From Cymbidium sinense (lineage: Eukaryota > Streptophyta > Magnoliopsida > Asparagales > Orchidaceae), in assembly GCA_021442155.1 (NCBI GenBank), contig CM038216.1, forward strand, positions 89,515,666 through 89,579,665: a stretch of DNA of 64,000 bases, read 5' to 3'. A model generated the notes under the pieces. That model did not search any database, was not told where the DNA came from, and saw only the letters and a program-made list of their open reading frames with translations. This document shows positions 47,000-56,929 of the stretch, in pieces. A program made the position numbers and the translations under genes. How positions within the stretch are numbered: the first letter of the stretch is position 1; every line of letters begins with the position of its first letter.

Positions 47000-48470
47000 A
47001 AAAAAAGTGGAACCATAAATGACACCACAACTAATTAAGTTATTAGCATTCCATTTGATAATACAAAGTCTTCTCCACACCAAGGAATCCCCAGATTTGA
47101 AGGCACAAATGATGGGATGTTTGCCCTGAAAATATTTAACATGCATAAATTTTGACCATTAACTATGTTTATTTCTAAACTTCCACCACATTTTATAGGA
47201 AAAATAGTTAATAGAATCTTGTAATGTTTTGCAACCTAAGCCAGCTTCATTAGTAGGACCACAATAGTTGTACCAACTAGCCCAATGTAATCTTTTTGTA
47301 GAAGAGTTAGATCCCCAAAAAAACTTATTAAAAAGTTTATTGATCCTTTTAATAATATAATTAGTAGGAACAATAGTAGATAAGAGATATAGAGGAAGAG
47401 AGCAAAGGGCACTTTTGATCAGGACAAGTCTAGCACCAAAGAAATATAAATGAAACTCTCAAGATGAGGTTTTCCTATTGATTTTCTGAATAACTTCATC
47501 AAATAAGGAAGATCTTTTCATTCCTATATATAAGGGAGTCCCCAGATACTTAATAGGGAGAATTTGATGCAAAAAACTCGTAATATTATTGATAACATTG
47601 ATCTTAGATAAGGAAATAGATAAGCTAGTAATAAAACATCTTTTATCAGGATTAATATTTAAGCCACTCTCCCTACGAAAAAGAGTTGAGAACTTACACA
47701 ATTGTTTAATATAAAGATTAGAGGCATTGCAAAATATAATGAAATCGTTAGCAAAACTAAGGTGAGAAATGGGAAACCCACCAATGGTTAGGTAGTACAT
47801 GTTAGGCATTCTACTAAACATCTACTCAATACACCTAGAAAGATATTCCACAACAATAATGAAAAGGGCAGGAGAAAGAGGATCCCCTTGCCTTAGCTCA
47901 TGAGAAAAAGAGAAGAAACCATGCACTTCACCATTGAGAAGTAAAGAAAGTGAAGAATTCTCAATCCCATTCTTAACTAAAGTAATAAATTGATTAGAGA
48001 ATCCAAATAAAGCCAAAATTTTATATAGGAAAAGCCAACCCATATTGTCATAAGCTTTTGAAATGTCAAGCTCAAAAAGTAGGTTTCCACCGCAAACTTT
48101 GGCATTTAAATCATGGATCAACTCTAGGGCTAAAAGAACATTATCAGAAATGGATCTCCCTTTAAGAAAATTGATTTGATTTGGGGAGATAATTTTAGGA
48201 AGCAAAATACACAACCTTTTATCCAAAATCTTAGAAATAAGTTTATTAAAAAAGAGCAAAGGCTAATTGGCCTAAAATCACTTCAAACTTTAGGATTATC
48301 TTTTTTAGGAATTAAAATAATGGAGGTGCTAGCAAAATATTTGGGAAGGGTGCTACCCTTAAAGAAATCAAGAACACCTTTAACAAAATCCTCTTTGATG
48401 ATAATCCAACATTTTTGGAAAAAAAGGGTAGTATAACAATCAGGACCAGCCACAGAGTCTTTATTCATAT
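47000..48470 (-). pseudogene. LINE C reverse transcriptase, FADD box mutated
   Basis: Three consecutive minus-strand frames make up one RT. 48,283-48,468 has M-N-K-D-S-V-A-G-P-D and I-I-L-I-P-K. 47,822-48,259 has I-S-P-N-Q, K-G-R-S-I-S-D-N-V-L-L-A, motif A L-D-I-S-K-A-Y-D and R-Q-G-D-P-L-S-P-A-L-F. 47,459-47,821 has the catalytic box and K-Y-L-G-T-P-L-Y. The catalytic box reads F-A-N-D instead of F-A-D-D, with the Asn codon at 47,747-47,749. A stop separates the second and third frames at the S-R-C-I-E/M-F-S-R-M-P join. The thumb continues in broken form to about 47,000 (R-L-H-W-A-S-W, F-F-W-G-S). Inactive. Confidence 0.9.
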
Positions 48471-48653
48471 TATGCTAAGTGTTAGTAATTTCAGACTCAG
48501 AAGGTAAAGTTATTGTTATCATCTTCAAAAATAAGATTAGGAATAATATCAGGCAAAGAAATATCATCATAAGCAACATTTTTATTCAGAAGCTCTTTAT
48601 AAAAAGAAACAGTAGAATCAGTAAGCTCCTTTTTATTCGAACACCAAACTCCA

Positions 48654-49136
48654 TCATAAAATTTTAATTTTGTGAATGTGATTTAAAGCCTTTTTCTTTT
48701 TAACCATGGCATGAAAATATTTAGTAATACAATCACCATCAGAGATTGGTTTAATAGAAGCTTTTTGTCGGCAATTGCTCTCCTCCATGTCTTGAAAACA
48801 TGTTAACCAATTTTTAGCTTGAGCCAACAGATGAATTTTAGAAGGATCATTAACAACAGTGTCTTCCAAAACTATAACCAGATTCTCCATTTCTTTAATA
48901 TTGACAAAAAGGTTCTTGAAATAATGTTTATTCCACCAATTAAGGCATTGCTTAAGTATTTTTAATTTGAACCACAATCTCCTCATCCCAAAAAAAGAAT
49001 CATTAGGATGGAGAGGTTCACCCCAGTTACTAGCAACAACATCCAAAAATTTATCATCCATGAGCCACATATTTTGGGAGCAAAAAGAAATAGGGGAGGA
49101 GGATTTACTAGCAATAAAATTCATAGTGATAAGCAA
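48654..49136 (-). pseudogene. LINE C linker between endonuclease and RT
   Basis: The 160-residue frame carries the conserved plant-LINE spacer: S-Q-N-M-W-L-M-D, K-L-K-I-L-K-Q-C-L-N-W-W-N-K, and G-D-C-I-T-K-Y-F-H-A-M-V-K-K-K-K-A-L-N-H-I. The last segment corresponds to the G-D-x-N-T-K-F-F-H motif. It is the same region that survives in LINE A and the 5' part of LINE B. Confidence 0.85.
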
Positions 49137-49139
49137 GGA

Positions 49140-49800
49140 GAATGGTCCAAAATGGTTCTGCTTAAGTGCTCCATAGAAGTACTTAGGAGAAGATTAATCC
49201 ATAAATGATTAAATAGAACCAGTTCAAGCCTTTGCAAGAGTCTATAAATATTCCAAGTGAAGTAAGATGATAATCAAAGATCATGTTATTATAATGTTCC
49301 ATAGAAAATACGTTTGAAGCATTACCGCCAACCCGTTTAGAGGAAGAAGATATAGTATTAAAATCCCCACCCACAAACCAAGGAGCATTAACAGGAGAAG
49401 AAAAACTAATAAGATCCTCCCAAAGAACCTGTCTACCATTTCTATTATAAGAAGCATAAAAAAATGAACCAAAAACAACACCAATTATCATAAGTAATTT
49501 TAACATTCACAACTTGGGATAAATATCTAAAACCTATAAAACATAGGGACTATTCCAAAAAAATACAAATTTTATTGCTTGAGTTAGCAAAAAAAAATAC
49601 CAAAACCAATAATTCTAGTAGTAAAAGAAATGTTAGAAGGAAGAATAAAGGGTTCCAATATAGCCAAAAAGGAGATGTTATGAGAATGAACTAAATTTCT
49701 AATTCAATTTCTACGAGGAGAGGTGCAAATCCCTCTAACATTCCAAATTAAGAAAGAAACCATTTATTTTGGGTAGAAGAGCCAGATCTAGTAACTCTGT
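49140..49800 (-). pseudogene. LINE C APE-type endonuclease, frameshifted
   Basis: The best frame is 49,183-49,506. It has F-F-Y-A-S-Y-N-R-N-G-R, then W-F-V-G-G-D-F-N-T-I and K-R-V-G-G-N, the conserved centre of the APE endonuclease that nicks the target in L1-type retrotransposition. The G-D-F-N aspartate is kept. N-terminal metal-binding residues and the C-terminal S-D-H motif are not recoverable in a single frame. Confidence 0.82.
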
Positions 49801-49885
49801 TAAAGTTAGGAAATTTAGTTTTAGGAGTTTTATTTTTCTTTCTAAAAGCCGTTTGAAATGTATTAGTCATCCACAACATCACCAT

Positions 49886-51387
49886 CTAATAGAGATTATT
49901 CTGGATATGTTTGGAATAAGGTTGCACATTTAATATAACATTGCTGGCCACTTCACCTTCTTCGAAATCATTATTATGTTGAAGTATCAGATTATAAATG
50001 AGTTCAACATTAGATGAAGAAGTAGTAGATGGATTAGAACCATTTAAAGCATAATTGTCCAAATCTTGATTAGAAACTTTATCATTAGTTTGGTCACCTT
50101 TTAAACCCTCATCAAGGATCACATTGTCTTCAATTAAAAGTGGCAAAGAAGCAGAAATGGAATCATTTGAGATAGAATCATCATTCATAAGTTTCAAGAA
50201 CATATTATTGTCCATATTATTAAGAAAATCAATGAGATTCAAATGTATAGGCCCATTGCAAGGTAATGCATCCTTATTAACATGACTAACATCCAAAAGC
50301 TGATCAGGCTTAAGAACCACAACATTGTCCAAAGGAGCGGTGGGAGGATCAAAGCAATGACCCTCAGCTTTGGGTAAGGAGTTTTCTATTGGAACAACAT
50401 TCTATAGTTTAAGTGAGGGCACCTTAAGATTGGGATCCAATTTTTTAAGAACTGGTTTGGGTTTCTTAAGGTGAGGATGAACCACAAAGCAAATTGAAAC
50501 TCCATGACCATGAATTTTGTAATGGGAACAAAAAATAGGAAATTTCTCAAAATCCACTTTTTTTGCAAATATCCATATTTCTCTGACCCTAGCAAGGTTT
50601 CTTTTGGAAATTTTTTAGTTATATCCAACTTGATTAGAATCTGAGTAACAGATGGCTAGGTATTAGAAGCAGTTTCCTGATCAACTTGAAGAGGATAACT
50701 GAGCAGTTCACCCACAATAAAAAAGAAACTCATTATTAATGAAATGGACACGCAAATTGGGAAGAGAGATCCAAACCAAAATGATAGGATATTTCTCCTT
50801 AATATTAAAATGAGGCATCTATTTAAACAATTGCATTTGATAATTGAAACTAAATACGTGCATCACAAAAAAATCTGAGAATAACCTAAGTTGTTTGAAA
50901 GTTGAATCAAGACATAATGAGAATCGATCAATCCGATAGAAAAAATACCAAAGAGTTTTAATCTATATAAAAATGATCAAATATTCTCCAAAGTAGGATG
51001 ATGCAAAGAAAATTTACCCACCAACATGAATTCACAGGGTTTCACAAGCCTTTCCACAACACAATCAGAACACATTATCGTGGGTACACCCCGGAAGGAG
51101 GTAGAGATAAGCTCGAGAGACTCACCAATGCAATTAGCCTTACCAATAAGAACATCCTTGAAAGACTTTGAATCCAATGATGAATTTAATATAGAGACCC
51201 CTAAAGAGTCAAAAATCTTAATGGGAGCAGCCAAAATCTCAGGATTTCCCCACGAGGAAGTAGAAATTGAAGCCTTAATTGATAGTGGCACATGATAGGA
51301 GAAGTAAAAAGATGAGAAAAGCTGACGAGAAGGAATCACTAGCCAAAAAGGAATTACCTGCTGAAATGTCCATAGGAAAAGCCACAA
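49886..51387 (-). pseudogene. LINE C ORF1 (DUF4283 and zinc knuckle), broken
   Basis: ORF1 is the RNA-binding, gag-like protein of plant L1-type LINEs. The N-terminal frame (50,977-51,387) has S-F-K-D-V-L-I-G and V-K-P-C-E-F-M-L-V-G-K-F, matching the start of DUF4283. The domain continues in broken frames to about 50,620, ending P-S-V-T-Q-I-L-I-K-L-D-I. A zinc knuckle at about 50,488-50,531 reads C-S-H-Y-K-I-H-G-H-G-V-S-I-C, so the second zinc-binding Cys is Tyr. An acidic C-terminal frame (49,886-50,332) contains F-E-E-G-E-V, the counterpart of T-E-E-G-E-I in LINE D. The whole reading frame is split into at least three pieces. Confidence 0.82.
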
Positions 51388-51443
51388 AGGAGACAGGCCT
51401 CCACAGGCGAAACAGAATTTGCTAGAGCACCAAAAATATGGAG

Positions 51444-51603
51444 GAGGTTTAGGGTTTAAAGTTTAGGTTTTTAGGGTTCAAGGTATAGGGTATAGGGCTT
51501 AGGGTTTAAGGTTTAGGGTAGTAGGTTTAAGGTTTAGACTTTAGGGTTTAGGGTTAGTTTTAGGGTTTAGGGATAAGATTTCTTTTTTACTTTTTTTAGT
51601 TTT
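51444..51603 (+). repeat. TTTAGGG block flanking LINE C
   Basis: Variable heptamers (TTTAGGG, TATAGGG, TTTAAGG) resume at GGAGGTTTAGGG right at the 5' end of LINE C, and run to the next boundary motif. Confidence 0.85.
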
Positions 51604-52709
51604 TTAAATTAAGTAAACTAGTAGGTTTAGGTTTATCTAATTATTTTTAATTTATTTTAGTTTAGTTTATTTTTTTTATTTTGATTTAGGTTCATTTTTA
51701 TTTTTATTTAGTTTAGTTTATTTATTTTAGGTTTATTTATTTTAGCATATGTTTTTTATTTTAGTTTATTTTTTTAGGTTTAGGTATATGTTTCAATTTA
51801 TTTTTTAGTTTAGTTTTATTTTTATTTTATTTTATAGGTTTAGGTATTATTTTTTATTTTTAGCTTTAAGTTTAGGTTTTTATTTTATTTTTTTAAGTTT
51901 AGGTTTTAGGTATTTATTTTAGGTTTATTTTAAGGTTTTATTTTTTAGTTTAGGTTTAGGTTTATTTTTAGTTTAGTGTATTATATTTAGTTTAGGTTTA
52001 GGTTTAGGTTTAGTTTATTTTAGGTTTAGGTTTAAGTTTTATTTATTTTAGTTTATTTTATTTTAGTGTAGGTTTAGGTTTGGTTTATTTTTATTTTAGG
52101 TTTAGGTTTTTTTTAGTTTAGGGTTTAGGTTTTATGTTTATTTATTTTAAGGTTTATTATTTAGGTTTAGGTTTTTATTTAGTTTTTATTTTATTTTATT
52201 TTAGGTTTATTTTATTTTTGTTTTAGGTTTTGTTTCTATTTAATTTATGATTTTTTTAGTTTACTTTAGATTTTTATTTATTTTATTTTAGTTTAGTTTT
52301 TATGTTTTATTTTATTTTATTTTTGAGTTTAGGTTTAGCTTTTAGTTTATGTTTTTATTTTTTTTATTTTTTATTATATTTTGGTTTAGTTTTATTTATT
52401 TATATAAATTTCAAGTTTTATTTAGTCTAGGTTTAGTTTTCTAGCCTTTTAGGGTTTAGGGTTTTCTTTTTTTTGGATTTAGGGTTTAGGGATTAAGTTT
52501 TAAGGTCTAGGGTTAGGGTTTAGGGTTTTAGGGTTTAGGATTTAGGATTTAGAGTTTAAAGTTTTGTGAGTTTAGGGTTTAGGGTTTAGGGTTTATGTTT
52601 TAGGTTTACAGTCTGGGTTTTAGTTTAGGGTTTAGGGTTTAGGTTTAAGTTTTTTATTTTAGTTTATTTTTTAGTTTTAGGTTTAGGTTATGTTTATTTT
52701 TTAGTCAAG

Positions 52710-52731
52710 TTTTTTTTTTTTTTTTTTTTTT
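52710..52731 (+). repeat. Poly-T tract
   Basis: About 22 consecutive T within the T-rich block, followed by AGATTCAG. It is probably a slippage product and has no coding context. Confidence 0.9.
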
Positions 52732-52872
52732 AGATTCAGTTTTTTTTTAGGTTTAGGTTTAGGTTTTTATTTTATTTTCTTAGCTTTAAGTTTTAGGTTT
52801 TAGGTTTTTATTTTAGGTTTAGGTTTAGGTTTCAATTTATTTTTAGTTTATTTTATTTAATTTAGTTTAGGT

Positions 52873-52878
<6 letters not shown>

Positions 52879-52948
<70 letters not shown>
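52879..52948. repeat. (TA)n microsatellite, about 35 units
   Basis: About 70 bp of uninterrupted TA, then CATATA and a return to the T-rich block (TTAAGTTTAGG). It expanded inside the telomere-like module, probably from a TTTATAATA seed that is still visible on its left. Confidence 0.97.
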
Positions 52949-52954
<6 letters not shown>

Positions 52955-53656
52955 TTAAGTTTAGGTTTTTTCTTAGTTTAGGGTATAGGTTTTATTTTTT
53001 TATTTATTTTTATGATTTATTTTTAGGTTTATTTTATTTTTTTTAGGTTTAGTTTTTATTATATTTAGGTTTTTATTCTTAGGTTTATTTTATTTTTTAG
53101 TTTAGTTTATGTTTTTATTTGTTTCATTTTAATTTATTTTTATTAGTTTATTTTATTTTATTTTTAGGTTTAGGTTTAAATTTTAGTGTGAGTTTTTCTT
53201 TTATTTTAATTTTTTTATTTTATTTAGGTTTAGGTTTTTTTTATTTATGTTATTTGTAGGTTTTATATAGTTTAGGTTTTAGTTTTTAGGTTTAGGGTTT
53301 CAGGTTTAGGGTTTAGTGTTTAGTGGTTAGGTTTTAAGATTAGCTTAGGGTTTAGGGTTAGTTTAGGGTTTAGGGTTTAAGGTTTAGGGTTTAGACTTTA
53401 GGGTTTAGGTTTTTTAGGGTTTAGGTTTTAGGGTTTAAGGTTAGCTTAGGGTTTAGGGTTTAGGATTTAGGGTTTTAGGGTTTAGGGTTTAGGGTTTAAG
53501 GTTTAGGGTTAGGGTTAGGTTTTAGGGTTTAGGGTTTATGGTTTAGGGTTTAGGGTTTAGGGTTTAGTATTTTTTAGGGCTTAGGGTTTAGGGTTAATTT
53601 TAAGGTTTAGGGTTAGGGTTTTTTTATTATTTATTATTTTAAATTTTTATTTTTTT

Positions 53657-54190
53657 AAAATTAAGTAAACTCGTAGGTATAGGTTTATTTAGTCTATTTA
53701 TTTTAGTTTATTTTAATTTTTATTTAATTTAAGTTTTTAGTACAGTTTAGGTTTTTATTTATTTTATTTTATTTTAGCTTTTAGTTATTATTATTATTAT
53801 TTTTTATGTTTAGGTTCAGGTTTAGATTTAGGTTTTAGTTTAGGATTTTATTTTATTTTATTTTTTATTTTATTTAGGTTTAGGTTTTTTTATTTATTTT
53901 ATTTTTATGTTTTATTTTGCATAGGTTTAGGTTTTTAGGTTTTTAGGGTTTATGATTTAGGTTTTAACGTTTTGTGTTTTAGGGTTTACGGTTTAAGGTT
54001 AGGGTTTAGGGTTTAGGGTTTAGGGTTTGGGGTTTAGGGTTTAGAGTTTAGGGTTTAGGTTTGTAGGCTTTAGGGTTTAGGGTTTAGGCTTTCGGGTTTA
54101 GGCTTTGGGATTCAGGGTTTAGGGTTTAGCATTTAGGTTTTTGGTTTAAGGTTCGGGTTTTAGTTTAGGGTTTAGGGTTTTGGGAGTTTT
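53657..54190 (+). repeat. Last array module: T-rich then TTTAGGG
   Basis: The boundary is AAATTAAGTAAACTCGTAGG, then T-rich sequence to about 53,940. The TTTAGGG block (53,940-54,190) includes near-perfect heptamers at about 54,000-54,025. This is the right-hand end of the telomere-like DNA. Confidence 0.87.
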
Positions 54191-54259
54191 TTTAACAGAG
54201 AACAAATTTTGATTCAACATTTCTTCTTTTCAATTTCATCAACCAAGTAACAAACCAGG
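54191..54259 (-). pseudogene. Glycine-rich RNA-binding protein 3'-flank remnant, copy 4
   Basis: About 65 bp, plus-strand AACAGAGAACAAATTT, then CATTTCTTCTTTTCAATTTC and ATCAACCAAGTAACA. This matches the far 3' end of copies 1-3 (starting at 27,801, 29,606 and 37,137) in sequence and in position after a TTTAGGG block and T run. It breaks off at AAACCAGGGAAGTG, where the other copies continue into the gene's 3' UTR. No coding part is left. It marks the right breakpoint of the array. Confidence 0.85.
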
Positions 54260-55829
54260 GAAGTGAGGAAATCAAATGACCTCCTTGGGGATATCTAAAG
54301 CCTTATGTTTCGAGGATGTCCAGACTATATACCCATTACTATTTAATCTTGTATAAATCAGCACATGAATAGAGGAAAGAGAACTCAACATTTATACACT
54401 TAAGCTATAAGCACATGAATTTCTTATGTATTTATAACTAGCATCATAACACATATTATTATTAATTTATAAGCTTTTGAAAAATACATTTGGATTTAAT
54501 AGTTATAATAGCCCTGCATATGTTAAATTAAATCCACACATGGAAGCTTACATAAATGAAATCTATTTTATTTTACTTGATTTTGAAAAGATGAATGCAT
54601 GAATTCAAATGACATACCAAATTTAACATGATTGGAAAGTGGACAATCAAATATAAGCATGTGATTCATCCAACCAAACTAGTTCTTAAGGACAATCAAA
54701 TCAAGTAGGACTATTTAAAGCAAACCAAAACAACTTTATTAATTAAGTTATGGATTTGATTTGATTTAAAGAGGAGAAGAGAAATCAGGACTTGTTGTTT
54801 TAAACACATTTCCACATTAGTGATTTGATTTTATTTAAGGAAATGTAATTAAGTTAATTTTATCTGTTAATTAAGTTGAACCCTTAATTAGATGAATTAA
54901 TTATACTTACCAAAGTCACCTTAAAGTGATTAACTAAATAATTATGAGCCAACATGATATGCATGGAAAATAAACTTGTAATGATCGTAGGAAATAAAAG
55001 GGGCCTAATGCAATTAGATCATGATTAATAGTTAATTAGATTAAGGGACTTAATTAATTACTCTTATGGTTTTCCAACATATATGGACTAATCATAATTT
55101 TATTAAACTCATTTAGGTTATTAAACACCTAAAGATCTACCCCATGATTTAATTAATAAAGGTCTGATGTGATTATAATTTCAATTTGATTAAGTGATTT
55201 AATTAATTAGTTAAATCTTAATTATTTTCATTTTAAAAAAGGGTGAAAGGAACTTAGGGAAAGGGTCCCAACACTATTCCTTAGTTCATTTATTGTTGAT
55301 CAATAATTAATAAACTTAATTAACTAATTTATTACTATTCATTTTTCTATTTAATCATTAATTAACTTAAACGAGTAGTTAAGATTTAATTAGTCAATTT
55401 TCCTAATTAAGTGAGCAATAAATCCCAAGAAATTCATAGGACTCAGAGGTCATCCCATTAAATTAACCCATAAAATTTGAGATTAATTTCTCAAGTAATT
55501 AAAAAGTAATTAAGCAAATTAATTTTGTAATTAAACCTTAATTGCTGTTCATAATTAGTTAAGATCAATTTTCATTAATTCTCCTCTAAAATACCTTTAA
55601 AATGAGTACTTATTTCCATTTTCTTAATTTTCTATGATTTGTTAATAATTTTTAGAAGTTTTAGTCATTAAGAATGATTAATTAAGCCTAATTAAAGCCT
55701 ATTCCTGGTGGCACCATGTGGCACACTGACGCGACGTGCTTTCCATGTGGCTCCATGGGACTCGATACTTAAAACTTATTTGACTCAATGCTTATGTGGA
55801 GGTGGCTGACGCGCTTTCTCATATGCCAT

Positions 55830-55844
55830 CTGATCTAAGATCAG
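55830..55844. repeat. Short palindrome CTGATCT-A-AGATCAG
   Basis: Two perfect 7-bp inverted arms around one base, about 70 bp upstream of the larger ACGT-core palindrome. Its function is unknown. Confidence 0.6.
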
Positions 55845-55911
55845 ACAGCTACGATTAATCTTACAACTTAATAGAATTAAATCAGATTGATCTAACATAT
55901 CTAATCACGAT

Positions 55912-55939
55912 CATCCATTCCGGACACGTGGAATGGATG
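55912..55939. promoter_or_regulatory. Perfect inverted repeat with an ACGT core
   Basis: The 10-bp arms CATCCATTCC and GGAATGGATG flank the 8-base centre GGACACGT, and CACGTGG spans the right arm edge. CACGTG is the plant G-box core bound by bZIP and bHLH factors, so a regulatory site is possible. No gene is visible downstream, and it may equally be part of an old transposon end. Confidence 0.4.
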
Positions 55940-56929
55940 GTGCGTGATCTAACATCACTCTTGTGAGGTTAAATGGAGTCTCTCCACCATTGCTCAGTTG
56001 ATTCGAGTTTACTCGAGCTCAGATCAACTCCAAAAGGATTCCACATCTTCACAACATTGATCAGAGGGGATCAAACAGTCAAGATCACACGAGATTAGAG
56101 TTTTCTTCAAAAGCTCCAACCCATTTTTGTCTAAGGATCGGTTATGGAAGCATACATCATTAGAGCTCAAGATTGGTGGCTCGAATGATTGAAGAAGTTT
56201 CATCTAGTGGAGACGAAGCCCTGTTGAGCAGCAATTGGTTCAATTCCTTGGCATTCTCTTGGAAGGCCATGAATCGATGATTTGCAGCTCGACTTTGATC
56301 GTAGTCCCACCCTCGATGCTCGAAAAGCTTGGGAGATTTCTTGCTCAATGAGGTCTAGGGAACGTGTGTGTAAAGTTAATTTGAGTTTGATGGAGAAATG
56401 GACAAGTTATGTCGAAAATGGGAGAGTCCTATTTTGGGACAGATAAAAATGTCATTTTTTTATTGAGGAATGAGCTTGGGAGCTTATGAAATGGCTCTAG
56501 TGGCTCGTATTGGGCAGCTAGGGCTATGAGGATTGATGTTTGTGTGTGTTTGAGTAGAAACAAGGGGGTGTATACCGTTCCCCATGGTGGGATCAGGTTT
56601 GGTTTCCAATGGGCATTTGACCATTCAGGGAGTCGTGGGCGGTAGGGAGGAGGTGAGTTTGCTCAGCTTGGTTAGTTAAAGGTATGGAGGTGGCTACCAA
56701 GGAGGAATCGCGGGTGTCCTATGGGTTTCAAATGCTCTAATGGGGAGGGTTAGGTGATTTCACAACCCATGGGTCATGGGCAACCCAACCACCCCTTGCG
56801 TCAAGTTGGGCAGTGTCCTAGTTGCCTAGGTGTACCATTAGAGAGTACCAAGTGGCCAAGGATTGGTAATGACCACTTACATGGTTGATTTGTCTCATGT
56901 GATTCTCTTTCCTTAAGGCTAGAATGATC

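Larger units (their letters stand above)
43526..51443 (-). mobile_element. LINE C: long plant L1-type LINE embedded in the telomere-like array
   Basis: About 7.9 kb, minus strand, with telomere-like repeat directly on both sides. Going down from 51,443 the order is ORF1 (DUF4283 and zinc knuckle), APE endonuclease, linker, reverse transcriptase, zf-RVT-like region, RNase H, and a long T/G-rich 3' tail. The tail ends in minus-strand ttgtaccttttctttttgg near 43,540-43,560, which looks like a plant LINE 3' terminus. Every ORF is split by frameshifts and stops, and several catalytic residues are substituted, so it is inactive. It has no clear poly(A) tail and no recognisable target-site duplication. 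Confidence 0.9.
51604..53656 (+). repeat. Array modules, unconverted TTTAGGG type
   Basis: The boundary is AAATTAAGTAAACTAGTAGG. T-rich sequence runs to about 52,450, TTTAGGG to about 52,650, T-rich with a poly-T and a TA tract to about 53,280, and TTTAGGG to about 53,620. No GC-rich conversion occurs here, unlike on the other side of LINE C. Confidence 0.85.
54260..56900. other. AT-rich intergenic DNA, no gene recognised
   Basis: Composition returns to mixed plant intergenic sequence with many TTAATTAA-type strings (54,700-55,700) and no telomere-like repeat. No frame on either strand has a recognisable domain. The 62-codon minus frame at 56,160-56,348 is unassigned. 55,700-56,000 contains two short hairpins and a repeated CTGACGCG (about 55,726 and 55,807), and resembles the long terminal repeat or promoter of an old element. 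That is a guess only. Confidence 0.55.

Noticed and set aside
48176..49208. Plus-strand frames over LINE C (48,176; 48,479; 48,967; 49,008; also 51,026)
   Set aside because: They are shadows of the minus-strand RT, linker and ORF1 frames, which carry the recognisable motifs.
56160..56348. Minus-strand frame of 62 codons in intergenic DNA
   Set aside because: Its composition is protein-like, but there is no recognised domain, no homologue I can name and no supporting context, so it was left unannotated as a gene.
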